Of a DNA stretch of 64,000 bases, positions 8,418-16,676 are shown piece by piece. The notes beneath the pieces are model-generated. The model was not told the origin of the DNA. It ran no database searches and saw only the letters and a list, made by a program, of their open reading frames with translations. A program made the position numbers and the translations under genes. The stretch lies in NCBI RefSeq assembly GCF_900156895.1, contig NZ_FTPD01000045.1:102629-166628 (forward strand), given 5' to 3'. How positions within the stretch are numbered: position 1 is the first letter of the stretch; each line of letters opens with the position of its first letter. The stretch is from Mesorhizobium prunaredense (GTDB lineage Bacteria; Pseudomonadota; Alphaproteobacteria; Rhizobiales; Rhizobiaceae).

Positions 8418-8891
8418 ATGCCAAACGATAAAGACAGCCGGGGGCCACCCGAGCCAATGTCCAGTCAGACCGACGGCGTCACCGGCGATCTTGTCAGGCT
8501 GATGCAGCGCGATCTGGTCTTTGTCATGCGCTTTATGGGCGAGAGCCAACATCGCCTCCAGAGCCACTTCCAGGACTTCATCCGGGCCGAGCTTGCCGCC
8601 GGCGGCGTCACCACGGAAACGCATCCGATGATCCATCTGTTCATCGAGAACCATGCGATCCTGTTGCGCGACTTCGTGTTTTCCGGCGTTTCGCTGTCGC
8701 GGCAGTTCCGCGTCGAGGAGATCGAGCGCCTTACCGGCGATACGACATCGATGATCCGCGTCGACATCTGGGATCAGCTCAAGAGCCACATCGAAACGGC
8801 CGAAAAACAGTTCCAGTCGCAGGCCGGCACATTGCCAAAATTGCTGTCGGCTTTCGAAAAACCGCCCGGATCTTTGGGGAGCGAAAAATGA
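8418..8891 (+). CDS. protein of unknown function, first gene of a four-gene operon
   Basis: A 157-residue soluble, largely helical protein that I do not recognise. It has no signal peptide or membrane segment. The central part (LVRLMQRDLVFVMRFMGESQ, then HPMIHLFIENHAILLRDFVFSG) is hydrophobic and His-containing, and the C-terminus is rich in Gln and Lys. The ATG at 8418 has GGAGAGAG upstream; an in-frame start at 8373 is less likely. Its stop overlaps the next ATG (ATGA), so the two genes are translationally coupled. It is divergent from the monooxygenase operon and shares its control region. Confidence 0.7.
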   Translation: MPNDKDSRGPPEPMSSQTDGVTGDLVRLMQRDLVFVMRFMGESQHRLQSHFQDFIRAELAAGGVTTETHPMIHLFIENHAILLRDFVFSGVSLSRQFRVEEIERLTGDTTSMIRVDIWDQLKSHIETAEKQFQSQAGTLPKLLSAFEKPPGSLGSEK

Positions 8892-9208
8892 CAGGAGGGT
8901 CCGATACTGCCAAGCGTGACATGTTGCTCGCTCGCCGGCTCGATCTTGTCGCCAACGTCTCCGCGCTGACTGCCGAGGCGCTGCGGCTCGATCAGAAACG
9001 CGCCGGTATCGAGATGGATGTGCTGCGCCTGGAACTCGAAATCGGCAGGAGCGGCGCCAGCGCGCAACTGGTGCAGGATTTGCATGAGGCGGAGGAGAGA
9101 GCCGCGGCGGTCATGCAGGAAGGCGCAAGGTGCGAGCAACGCATCGCCGCCGCGGAGGGTGAGGTCGAGGACGTCGACCGCAGCCTCGCGGCGACGGTGG
9201 GTAACTGA
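8888..9208 (+). CDS. small coiled-coil protein of unknown function
   Basis: A 106-residue protein made almost entirely of charged helix, with heptad-like Leu/Ala spacing from about residue 13 to 100 (RRLDLVANVSALTAEALRL, VLRLELEIGRSG, LVQDLHEAEERAAAVM). A coiled-coil or scaffold role is likely. It overlaps the previous stop by 4 bp (ATGA) and the next gene begins 14 bp downstream. I do not recognise a family. Confidence 0.7.
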   Translation: MTGGSDTAKRDMLLARRLDLVANVSALTAEALRLDQKRAGIEMDVLRLELEIGRSGASAQLVQDLHEAEERAAAVMQEGARCEQRIAAAEGEVEDVDRSLAATVGN

Positions 9209-9222
9209 CGAAGGGAATGGTC

Positions 9223-10350
9223 ATGAACCAGCACGCGATACAGAACCTGACCTTGTTCGACCTGCTGGCGCGAAGCTGGCGTCGCCCGTCGGCGATCGCC
9301 GACCTGCGCTTCAGCGCCGATGGCTCGACCGTCGCCTTCACGTGCGTGGATGGAACGGTCGCAATTGCCGCAGTCGCGGACCAGGAGCCGCCGGAGTCGC
9401 GGATCAGGGTGAGCGGCGATCTCGGCCGGACAACGATCCGCCCGCGAGAGAGGCCACAGGCACCATTGATCGCGACCGCTGCGTTGGCGGATGGAGACGT
9501 CCCGCTCGCCAGCTACCTTTCCTCCGGCTTCCTCGTTGGAACGGCGGCTGGCGAAGCGGTGCATCTGGCCGCGGACGGCAATATGATGGAGACGTTGGTC
9601 AAGATCGACGGGCCGGTCGTCGCCGTCGACCACAACCCCCGGACGGCCATAACAGCCGTCAGCAACCGGCAGGATGTCTTCCTGGCACGCGGCCAAGGCG
9701 ATGCAGTACGACTGCGACACGATGCGACACCGTCCACGGATGCGCTTGCCTTTTCGCCAGGCGGAAGGCGCCTCGCCCATGGCCTAGGCGACGGATTGTC
9801 GATCTGGGCGGTCGACGGCGACGCTACCCCGATACGCGACGTTTCTTTTTCGGCGCGCCCGGTATCGATCCGCTGGAGTGGAGACGGCACATGGCTGGCC
9901 TGTGGGCTCGAAGCCGGAGGCTTTGCCCTGGTCAGCGCGGCCGATGGCCGGATTGACCTTGTCGAGGGATTTCCATCGCCGGTCCGGACACTGTGCTGGA
10001 GCCTGCCGGAGAATGCGCTGTTTGCGTCGGGCGCCTTCCGGATCGCCGGCTGGTCGATGACCGCTCCGCCACTTGACGGCGACACCTCGGGCGCGCTGGA
10101 GACTGGCCGAGCCGGGCTGGTTCCGGTCGAGACAGTGGCTGCGCACCCGGAGAAAAAACTGATCGCGGCCGGCTATGCCAACGGCCGGATCACCATCGCC
10201 CAGATCGGCGCGCGAGACGAACTCCTCGTCAGGCCGCTGGGCAGCGCGGTGACCGCGCTTGCCTGGTCCGGCGACGGACGCCACCTAGCAGTGGGCGCAG
10301 TCGACGGCACCGCCGCGATCGTGACCTTTCCCGCACAGATGTTCAAATAG
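9223..10350 (+). CDS. WD40-like beta-propeller protein of unknown function
   Basis: A 375-residue protein with repeating blade-like segments: IADLRFSADGSTVAFTCVDG near the start, DALAFSPGGRRLAHGLGDGL, SIRWSGDGTWLACGLEAG, TVAAHPEKKLIAAGYANGR and LAWSGDGRHLAVGAVDGTA at the end. This is the F/W-S-x-D-G pattern of WD40 propellers, probably seven blades. There is no signal peptide, so it is cytoplasmic. The second of two nearby ATGs (9223) is chosen because AAGGGA lies 7 nt upstream of it. It probably scaffolds the small partner proteins of this operon; the function is unknown. Confidence 0.75.
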   Translation: MNQHAIQNLTLFDLLARSWRRPSAIADLRFSADGSTVAFTCVDGTVAIAAVADQEPPESRIRVSGDLGRTTIRPRERPQAPLIATAALADGDVPLASYLSSGFLVGTAAGEAVHLAADGNMMETLVKIDGPVVAVDHNPRTAITAVSNRQDVFLARGQGDAVRLRHDATPSTDALAFSPGGRRLAHGLGDGLSIWAVDGDATPIRDVSFSARPVSIRWSGDGTWLACGLEAGGFALVSAADGRIDLVEGFPSPVRTLCWSLPENALFASGAFRIAGWSMTAPPLDGDTSGALETGRAGLVPVETVAAHPEKKLIAAGYANGRITIAQIGARDELLVRPLGSAVTALAWSGDGRHLAVGAVDGTAAIVTFPAQMFK

Positions 10351-10381
10351 CAAAGGCAGCCGCATGCAAAAGGAGCACAAA

Positions 10382-10555
10382 ATGCAAACCGAACCCACCC
10401 CCGAGGACGAGAGCAAGGACGAATTCTTCGAACGGCTCGCCAAGCTGTCGGAAGAAATGGTGGCCAAACACGGCAAGGATTTCAGTATGGGCGCATTGGT
10501 GCTTGCCGCCCGCTGGATTGCCGAAAACCGCGTCGGCCAGTTGAAGACCAACTAA
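10382..10555 (+). CDS. 57-residue helical protein, last gene of the unknown operon
   Basis: A small acidic protein (starting MQTEPTPEDESKDEFFERL) with a more hydrophobic C-terminal helix (MGALVLAARWIAENR). A good AAGGAG lies 7 nt before the ATG at 10382, better than for the upstream ATG at 10364. It starts 31 bp after the propeller gene, so it is probably cotranscribed. No family is recognised. Confidence 0.62.
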   Translation: MQTEPTPEDESKDEFFERLAKLSEEMVAKHGKDFSMGALVLAARWIAENRVGQLKTN

Positions 10556-10939
10556 ACTCACGGCCAATCAATGCGCTCGAAAGCCATAGCTCCGAAGGAG
10601 CTTCAGGCGGATTCGCCGTACAGGTTTGCGCTGGCTGTGTATGCCATTCCTTCAGATTGCGACTTACCCTGGATCGAGGGCTCATCCAGGCGCGACTCAA
10701 TCCAGCGCTCGCAGATGCCGCACGGACGCTGGCGATCGGCGCAGGTATCAGTTGCGCCGTAGTCATTGATGGCAGTGTGCATCACGGAGCACATGGGGAG
10801 CCGGCCTGCTGGTCGGGCGCGGCCGTTGCCACCGTCAACAAGCTCACCTATGGCGGCAGCCGCTATTCGCTGGGCAGCCGCTACGCGCCCTCACCCCGCC
10901 GCATGAGCAGCGACGGCCCGCCTAGCAGGGCGGGCGGCG
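10556..10939. other. 384-bp stretch without a convincing gene; possible degraded coding sequence
   Basis: A plus-strand frame from about 10657 reads RLTLDRGLIQARLNPALADA and then GAGISCAVVIDG. This vaguely resembles the start of GlcG/HbpS (DUF336) proteins, but it soon becomes low-complexity and has no good start. A GC hairpin (GCCCGCC, 6-nt loop, GGCGGGC) at 10916-10935 lies just beyond the stop of the minus-strand gene at 10940. It may help end that transcript, although no T-run follows. Confidence 0.3.
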
Positions 10940-11149
10940 CTATCGGCCCAACGGCTGCCTGGATAGGGAAATCAGTTCTGTCTCGTCGATCACGCCGGCC
11001 ATGTAATTGGCAATAATCCGAGACGCGAGCGCCTCACGCTGACCAGTCGATTGACCTTCAAGCTTGAGTTGTTCGAACGCTCGAGCCAGCAGAGCCAACT
11101 CGGACGGATCGAAAATACCAGCTTCCTCAGCTTTTCGACGGATCGCCAT
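10940..11149 (-). CDS. small conserved rhizobial hypothetical protein
   Basis: A 69-residue soluble helical protein (MAIRRKAEEAGIFDPSELAL at the start, ASRIIANYMAGVIDETEL near the end). Short proteins of this type are common in rhizobia but have no known function that I can name. The ATG at 11149 is preceded by GAGGGATGCC. The frame stays open further upstream, but that part is Pro/Arg-rich and unlike the rest, so the short form is preferred. Confidence 0.6.
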   Translation of the reverse strand: MAIRRKAEEAGIFDPSELALLARAFEQLKLEGQSTGQREALASRIIANYMAGVIDETELISLSRQPLGR

Positions 11150-11298
11150 GGCATCCCTCAAAGACAATCGATTGTCTTGGCAACGTTTGCCGCAACATTG
11201 CGTTCCGGGAGGTGGTTCAAGACGAGCCTGGGCGGCGCGCACCGTTGCTGGCCCTCTGCCGACAGCGGCTGACGCCAGTGGCCACTTGCCGGCCAAAG

Positions 11299-13467
11299 TT
11301 ATGAGCGCACCACCAGAGGCACCAGACCCTCATGGCGGTGGTCGAGATAACACACAACACGGTCGCCAATGCGCTCGAAGATGAGATCGACTTTCGCCTC
11401 GCCAATGGCCAGGTGGCGGATAACGATGTTGTCGATGCCGATAGGCAGCCGCGGGCGTTCCACAGTGATCTCGCGTTTCCAGCCGTCGACCCGAATGCCC
11501 AGGCAAGCCTGCAGCATCATGAAAGCGGAGCCAGCCGACCAGGCTTGCGGCAGACAGGCGACCGGGTAGGCCACCGGTGAATCGCTGGCCGCACGCGTAA
11601 AGCCGCAAAACAGCTCTGGCAGCCGCATGTTGAAACGGACCGCCGCCTCGAACATACCGCTCATCAGCTTCACGACGCTGTCGCGTTCGTGATAGCGGGC
11701 GAGCCCGGAGGCGCAGAGCGCGGTGTCGTGCGGCCAGATCGAGCCATTATGATATGACATCGGGTTGAATGGGATCTCGTCGTCGGCCAGTGTGCGAACG
11801 CCCCAGCCACTATGAAGATGAGCAGAGAGCAACTGGCTGGCAAGTGCCTGCGCCCGTTCCGCCGACGGCAGCCCGACATAAAGCAGGTGACCGGCGTTCG
11901 ACGTGCGGACCGCGCATTGCTTGCCTTCTCCGTCGATCGCCAAAGCATAGAAATCGCGGTCCGGCATCCAGAAATGCGTCTCGACCGCATGACGGATCCT
12001 CTCTGCCAGGGCGCTCCAGTGCGCCGCCTTGGCGTCGTCGCCGCGCCTGGCGGCCAGCGCCGCCATCCCTTGGTAGGCGGCGAAGGCATAACCTTGCACC
12101 TCGACCAATGCGATCGGCCCTATGGGGATGGTGCCGTCGGCATGGAAGACGGCATCGGAACTGTCCTTCCAGCCTTGGTTGAACAGACCCGTGTCGGCGG
12201 CCCTGTTGTAGGTTACAAAGCCTTCCCCGTTGCGAGCTCCGACCTCTTCCATCCACGCGGTGGCAGCGCCCAGCGAGTCCCACATGCGATCCACAAACGC
12301 CTCGTCTCCGGTGCGATCGGCGTAGGACGAAGCCAGGTAGACATAGAGTGGCGTGGTGTCGACGCCGCCATAGTAGCGGCCGAACGGCAGTTCGCGCAGC
12401 ACGGCCATTTCTCCCTTGCGGGTTTCATGCATGATTTTGCCGGGTTCGGCATCATCGAACACAGAGGTGTCGGTCGACTGATAGTGGGCAAGATAGGCCA
12501 GTACCCCACGGGCAAGCTCGGGATTGAGCCAGAGCATCTGCAAGGCGGAAATGACGCCATCGCGGCCGAAAGCCGTCGAAAACCACGGGATGCCGGCATA
12601 TGGGTATGGCCCCGTCTCCAGATCCGTCGTCAGCAGCGCGATGTCGGCGCGCGTGCGTGTGAGCCAGTCATTGAACACGCGGCCGGAGCTGAACACGGTG
12701 GCGCCCTGCCGGCGCTTCGAGCGCATGGCAAAGCGGGCGCGCGCGGCGGCCGCGCGGAAGCGATCACTGGAGGGGACAGCTTCGCTGTGACCGACCTCCA
12801 GGTACAGTGCCCTGCTGTCACGCCTTGCCACGAGAATGAGGAAATCGGCGTGGTTGGGATGCAGCTGATCGGGCTTGAACGAGAATGCGATGACCGATTG
12901 ACGGGCCACATTGTCGAGGCCTTCATATCGGAAGATTACGCTCGCCGCGCCGACCAGCGCGTCATGGGCGCGACCACGGCGGCTGCGCGTCGTGCCGCGC
13001 ACCTCGAACATGTCACGGAAATCGACGTCGAAATCGAGCCGAACCGGCAGAACCACCTCGCGCGCGGAGTAGTTGGTGAAGGTGATGCGCTCGAACATAC
13101 GGTCCTGCCAGATGAACCGCGTCCGATCGATGTGGACGACGCCCGGCAAGGCTTCGCTGCCATTCGGCCCGATAGTGGCCAGATTGGTGAGATTGGCGGT
13201 AAACAGGATGTTGTCTTGCGACAGCGAGGCGCCGAGCAGCGACGGCATCCGGCCGCCGATGAACAGACGGAAGCGCGACAGTACACGCGTGTCGTCGCGG
13301 AAAAGCCCGTCGCCGGTGCCGCGTATGTCCCCGTAGCTGTCTGAGACGACGAAGCAGTCCTCGTGCTTCAGCGCAAATTGCCGATGCGGCTCGCGCGGCG
13401 CCGTCTCGTCGATCGCCGGGAGCGCCACGGCTGGATCAAGCTTGCGGTCTTCCAGTTGACTGGTCAT
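11299..13467 (-). CDS. amylo-alpha-1,6-glucosidase / glycogen debranching-type protein
   Basis: A 722-residue protein. The N-terminal beta-sandwich 'glycogen debranching N-terminal' domain covers about residues 25-230 (FVVSDSYGDIRGTGDGLFRDDTRVLSRFR). The C-terminal (alpha/alpha)6 barrel has GIPWFSTAFGRDGVISALQM, NQGWKDSSDAVFHADG and NGSIWPHDTALCA. It lacks the GH13 domain of full debranching enzymes. Related proteins in rhizobia and actinobacteria are annotated as amylo-alpha-1,6-glucosidases, but their natural substrate is poorly known. The ATG at 13467 follows AGGAGAGG. It stands alone on the minus strand and is divergent from the Liv operon. Confidence 0.85.
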   Translation of the reverse strand: MTSQLEDRKLDPAVALPAIDETAPREPHRQFALKHEDCFVVSDSYGDIRGTGDGLFRDDTRVLSRFRLFIGGRMPSLLGASLSQDNILFTANLTNLATIGPNGSEALPGVVHIDRTRFIWQDRMFERITFTNYSAREVVLPVRLDFDVDFRDMFEVRGTTRSRRGRAHDALVGAASVIFRYEGLDNVARQSVIAFSFKPDQLHPNHADFLILVARRDSRALYLEVGHSEAVPSSDRFRAAAARARFAMRSKRRQGATVFSSGRVFNDWLTRTRADIALLTTDLETGPYPYAGIPWFSTAFGRDGVISALQMLWLNPELARGVLAYLAHYQSTDTSVFDDAEPGKIMHETRKGEMAVLRELPFGRYYGGVDTTPLYVYLASSYADRTGDEAFVDRMWDSLGAATAWMEEVGARNGEGFVTYNRAADTGLFNQGWKDSSDAVFHADGTIPIGPIALVEVQGYAFAAYQGMAALAARRGDDAKAAHWSALAERIRHAVETHFWMPDRDFYALAIDGEGKQCAVRTSNAGHLLYVGLPSAERAQALASQLLSAHLHSGWGVRTLADDEIPFNPMSYHNGSIWPHDTALCASGLARYHERDSVVKLMSGMFEAAVRFNMRLPELFCGFTRAASDSPVAYPVACLPQAWSAGSAFMMLQACLGIRVDGWKREITVERPRLPIGIDNIVIRHLAIGEAKVDLIFERIGDRVVCYLDHRHEGLVPLVVRS

Positions 13468-13791
13468 GGTCAACCTCTCCTGTTCAGAAGCGGCCAAGTG
13501 GCTCAGGCGCTGATCCCTGCCAGCTAACGCCAGGCAGCCGAGCCATCTCCCTGCTCCATTAGGTAGATATAGTCATTATTGCGGTGTTTTTAGCCGCCTG
13601 TTTCGAGAGCCAAGTGCTTTGGTTATGCCCTCCGGGAGCGAACGATAGATCGCCAAGCAGTCGCTGCACATGCGCTCGACCGTGAATCGCTCTTCAAAAG
13701 TTTGTCGAACCGACGCATCTGAAAAATTGCAGCCTTGACGCGATGTGCATTAGGTCGTTTGTTGCGGGGCGGGAAAGCCACAGGAGGAACC

Positions 13792-13851
13792 ATGGACGTC
13801 ACCCTGGGGGCGGGCAGCCTCGCAGCCGTTTCCACGTTTTCACGCCGATGA
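13792..13851 (+). other. 19-codon ORF with a strong ribosome-binding site, upstream of the Liv operon
   Basis: An ATG is preceded by CAGGAGGAAC at ideal spacing and opens a 19-codon frame (MDVTLGAGSLAAVSTFSRR) that ends 19 bp before the ATPase start. The ATPase gene itself has only a weak, distant GGCGAAGG. It could be a leader peptide, a translational-coupling ORF or a remnant of an older gene start. Apart from this the 13468-13870 gap shows only AT-rich sequence near 13560-13590 (likely promoter). Confidence 0.35.
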
Positions 13852-13870
13852 TGGGCGAAGGCTTTCGCGC

Positions 13871-14626
13871 ATGAGTTCCGGAGCGATCCTCGAAGCAACG
13901 GGATTAACTAAAGAATTCAAGGGTTTCGTCGCTATCAGTGGTGTCAACCTGACGGTCGAGCGAGGATCGATCCACGCGCTCATCGGCCCCAACGGCGCAG
14001 GCAAGACGACCCTCTTCAACTTGCTGACTAAATTCCTGCAGCCGACGCGCGGCGCGATCCGCTATCAGGGCCGGGACATCACCAGGATGCAGCCGGCCGA
14101 CATCGCGCGGCTGGGCCTTGTGCGCTCCTTCCAGATATCGGCGGTGTTTCCGCACATGACGGCGCTCGAGAACGTCCGCATCGCGCTGCAGCGCCGGCGC
14201 GGCGACAGTTTCGATTTCTGGCGCTCGGAGAAAGTGCTCTCCAAATTCAACAGCGAGGCTGCGGCTCTTCTCGCCGACGTCGGCTTGACCGAGTTTTCAG
14301 ATACCCGCGCCAGCGATCTTTCCTACGGCCGCAAGCGCGCCCTTGAAATCGCGACGACGCTGGCACTGAACCCTGAAATGCTGCTTCTCGACGAGCCCAT
14401 GGCCGGCATGGCGCAGGAAGATATCGAGCGCATCTCGGCGCTGATCCGGCGCATCTCCAAGAACCGCACGATTTTGATGGTTGAGCACAATCTGTCGGTC
14501 GTCGCCTCGCTGTCGAACCGCATCACCGTGCTCGCGCGCGGCAAAGTCCTCGCCGAAGGCGACTATGCTGCGGTTTCCAAGGATCCGCGCGTTATCGAAG
14601 CCTATATCGGGGCCGGACATGCCTGA
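13871..14626 (+). CDS. branched-chain amino acid/amide-type ABC importer ATPase (LivG-like)
   Basis: A 251-residue cytoplasmic ATPase of a HAAT-family importer. Walker A is GPNGAGKTT, the signature is LSYGRKRALEIA (typical of LivG), Walker B is LLLDEPMAGM and the switch His is in VEHNLSVV. The next gene overlaps it by 8 bp. The five-gene Liv set here is complete, so the system should be functional. The substrate is not predictable; HAAT systems in rhizobia carry amino acids, amides, urea or aromatic acids. Confidence 0.92.
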   Translation: MSSGAILEATGLTKEFKGFVAISGVNLTVERGSIHALIGPNGAGKTTLFNLLTKFLQPTRGAIRYQGRDITRMQPADIARLGLVRSFQISAVFPHMTALENVRIALQRRRGDSFDFWRSEKVLSKFNSEAAALLADVGLTEFSDTRASDLSYGRKRALEIATTLALNPEMLLLDEPMAGMAQEDIERISALIRRISKNRTILMVEHNLSVVASLSNRITVLARGKVLAEGDYAAVSKDPRVIEAYIGAGHA

Positions 14627-15365
14627 AGTTGAACTTGCAAGCAGGCCGGCTGCTGGCCCCTCGACGAGACCCCTGCTTCGCGTCGATGGCCTGCAGGGCT
14701 GGTACGGCCAGAGCCATGTGCTTCACGGCGTGAGTTTCGAGGTTGGCGAAGGCGAAGTGGTGACGCTGCTCGGCCGCAATGGCGCCGGCAAGACGACGAC
14801 ACTGAAGGCGATCATGGGGATTCTTTCCAGGCGCTCTGGTTCGGTCACCTATGACGGCCGGGAGACGATCAAGCTGCCGTCGCGGTTGATCGCACAGATG
14901 GGCATCGCCTACTGCCCCGAGGAGCGGGCGATCTTTTCCAGCCTCTCTGTCGAGGAGAATTTGATGCTGCCGCCGCAGGTGCGCCCTGGTGGGCTCACCG
15001 TCGAGCAGATTTTCGAGCTCTTCCCGAACCTGAAGGAACGGCTTTCGAGCCAGGGGACCAAGCTATCAGGCGGCGAACAGCAGATGCTCGCCATCGGCCG
15101 GATCCTGCGGACGGGCGCCAAGCTCTTGCTGCTCGACGAGCCGACCGAAGGGCTTGCGCCGGTCATCGTGCAGCAGATCGGCCGCACCATTGCCCGGCTC
15201 AAGGAGGAGGGATTCACGATCGTGCTCGTCGAACAGAATTTTCATTTCGCCGCGTTGGTCGCGGACCGTCACTATGTGGTGGAACAGGGGCGCGTGATCG
15301 ACACCATCCCCAACCACGAACTCGACGCCAACATCGACAAGCTGCACGCCTATCTCGGCGTCTAG
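14619..15365 (+). CDS. ABC importer ATPase (LivF-like)
   Basis: A 248-residue second ATPase of the HAAT importer. It has Walker A GRNGAGKTT, signature LSGGEQQMLAIGR, Walker B LLLDEPTEGLAP (the LivF form) and H-loop region VEQNFHFA. The ATG at 14619 overlaps the end of the first ATPase gene; an open frame reaching back to 14481 is out-of-frame coding of that gene. The first 20 residues are a Pro/Ala-rich extension before the fold begins at RVDGLQGWYG. Confidence 0.92.
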   Translation: MPEVELASRPAAGPSTRPLLRVDGLQGWYGQSHVLHGVSFEVGEGEVVTLLGRNGAGKTTTLKAIMGILSRRSGSVTYDGRETIKLPSRLIAQMGIAYCPEERAIFSSLSVEENLMLPPQVRPGGLTVEQIFELFPNLKERLSSQGTKLSGGEQQMLAIGRILRTGAKLLLLDEPTEGLAPVIVQQIGRTIARLKEEGFTIVLVEQNFHFAALVADRHYVVEQGRVIDTIPNHELDANIDKLHAYLGV

Positions 15366-15410
15366 ACAATCATCAACGGCGCGTTGCGCCGCAATCGGAG
15401 GGAAGTAGCG

Positions 15411-16607
15411 ATGAAAAAAATGGGATTTGTCCTGGCTTCGACGGCGAGCCTGCTGATGGCCGGCGCGGCCTACGCCACAGATGTCAAGATCGGCGTTCTG
15501 AATGACCGTTCCGGCATCTATGCAGACATCGCTGGCGAAGGCTCGGTCATCGCGGCCCAGATGGCGGTCGAAGACTTCAAGGCGACGGACAAGGGCATCA
15601 ATGTGTCGATTGTCTCCGCCGACCACCAGAACAAGCCGGACGTCGGCTCGAACATCGCCCGCCAGTGGTACGACACCGAAAATGTCGATGTAATCGCCGA
15701 CGTGCCAACCTCGTCGGTGGCGCTCGCCGTCAACGAGATCACCAAGGAGAAGAACAAGATCTTCCTTGCCTCGGGTCCGGCCTCGTCCGACCTCACCGGC
15801 AAAGCCTGTTCGCCCAACACCGTCCACTGGACCTACGACACCTGGGCGCTTGCCAACGGCACGGGCTCGGCCATGGTCGCACAGGGCGGCGATAGCTGGT
15901 TCTTCGTCACAGCGGACTACGCCTTCGGCCACGCGCTCGAGCGCGATACGTCGGCGGTCGTCGAAGCGTCGGGCGGCAAGGTTCTCGGCGCCGTCCGTCA
16001 TCCTTTCCCCGGCCAGGATTTTTCGTCCTTCCTGCTGCAGGCGCAAGGGTCGGGTGCCAAGGTCGTCGGCCTCGCCAATGCCGGCGGCGACACGATCAAC
16101 GCGGTCAAGCAGGCGTCGGAATTTGGCATCACGCAGGGCGGCCAGGCGCTCGCCGCCCTGTTGATGTTTATCAACGACGTGCATGCGCTTGGCCTTGAAG
16201 TGGCGCAAGGCCTCGTGCTCACCGGCGCGTTCTACTGGGACAAGGACGATCAAACGCGGGAATTCTCTGCCCGTTTCCAGGAGCGGAATGCCGGACAAAA
16301 GCCTTCGATGATCGAGGCCGGAGTCTACGCCTCGGTCCTGCATTACCTTAAAGCCGTCGAGGCCGTCGGCGACAAGGATGCGGCCAAGGTGATGGCCAAA
16401 ATGAAGGAAATGCCGACCGAGGATCCGCTGTTCGGCAAGGGCACGATCCGCGCCGACGGGCGCAAGTTGCACGACATGTATCTGTTCCGCGTCAAGAAGC
16501 CGGACCAATCGAAGGCTCCATGGGACTATTTCGAGACGGTGGCCACCATTCCGGCCGACAAGGCGTTCCGCCCGCTCGCCGAAGGCGGCTGTTCGCTCGT
16601 CAAGTAA
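15411..16607 (+). CDS. periplasmic substrate-binding protein of the Liv-type importer
   Basis: A 398-residue secreted binding protein. A Sec signal peptide ends at AGAAYA (about residue 22), and the mature protein starts TDVKIGVLNDRSGIYADIAG, the typical Peripla_BP_6 opening. Two cysteines, in KACSPNTVHW and GGCSLVK, could form a disulfide. GGAGGGAAG precedes the ATG at 15411. Its place between the ATPases and permeases suits a HAAT system. The ligand is unknown. Confidence 0.9.
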   Translation: MKKMGFVLASTASLLMAGAAYATDVKIGVLNDRSGIYADIAGEGSVIAAQMAVEDFKATDKGINVSIVSADHQNKPDVGSNIARQWYDTENVDVIADVPTSSVALAVNEITKEKNKIFLASGPASSDLTGKACSPNTVHWTYDTWALANGTGSAMVAQGGDSWFFVTADYAFGHALERDTSAVVEASGGKVLGAVRHPFPGQDFSSFLLQAQGSGAKVVGLANAGGDTINAVKQASEFGITQGGQALAALLMFINDVHALGLEVAQGLVLTGAFYWDKDDQTREFSARFQERNAGQKPSMIEAGVYASVLHYLKAVEAVGDKDAAKVMAKMKEMPTEDPLFGKGTIRADGRKLHDMYLFRVKKPDQSKAPWDYFETVATIPADKAFRPLAEGGCSLVK

Positions 16608-16676
16608 GCGAGCCTCGCCAACGATGCGCCGAACAGCTCGGCGCGTCGTTTTGTCGATAAGTCAGCTGGAGCGACC

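Noticed and set aside
10603..10794. A Cys-containing 63-codon minus-strand frame
   Set aside because: There is no ribosome-binding site or family match, and it sits in a stretch that looks degraded on both strands.
13623..13898. A 91-codon minus-strand frame in front of the Liv operon
   Set aside because: Its composition is random-like, it overlaps the Liv ATPase start, and it has no recognisable domain.
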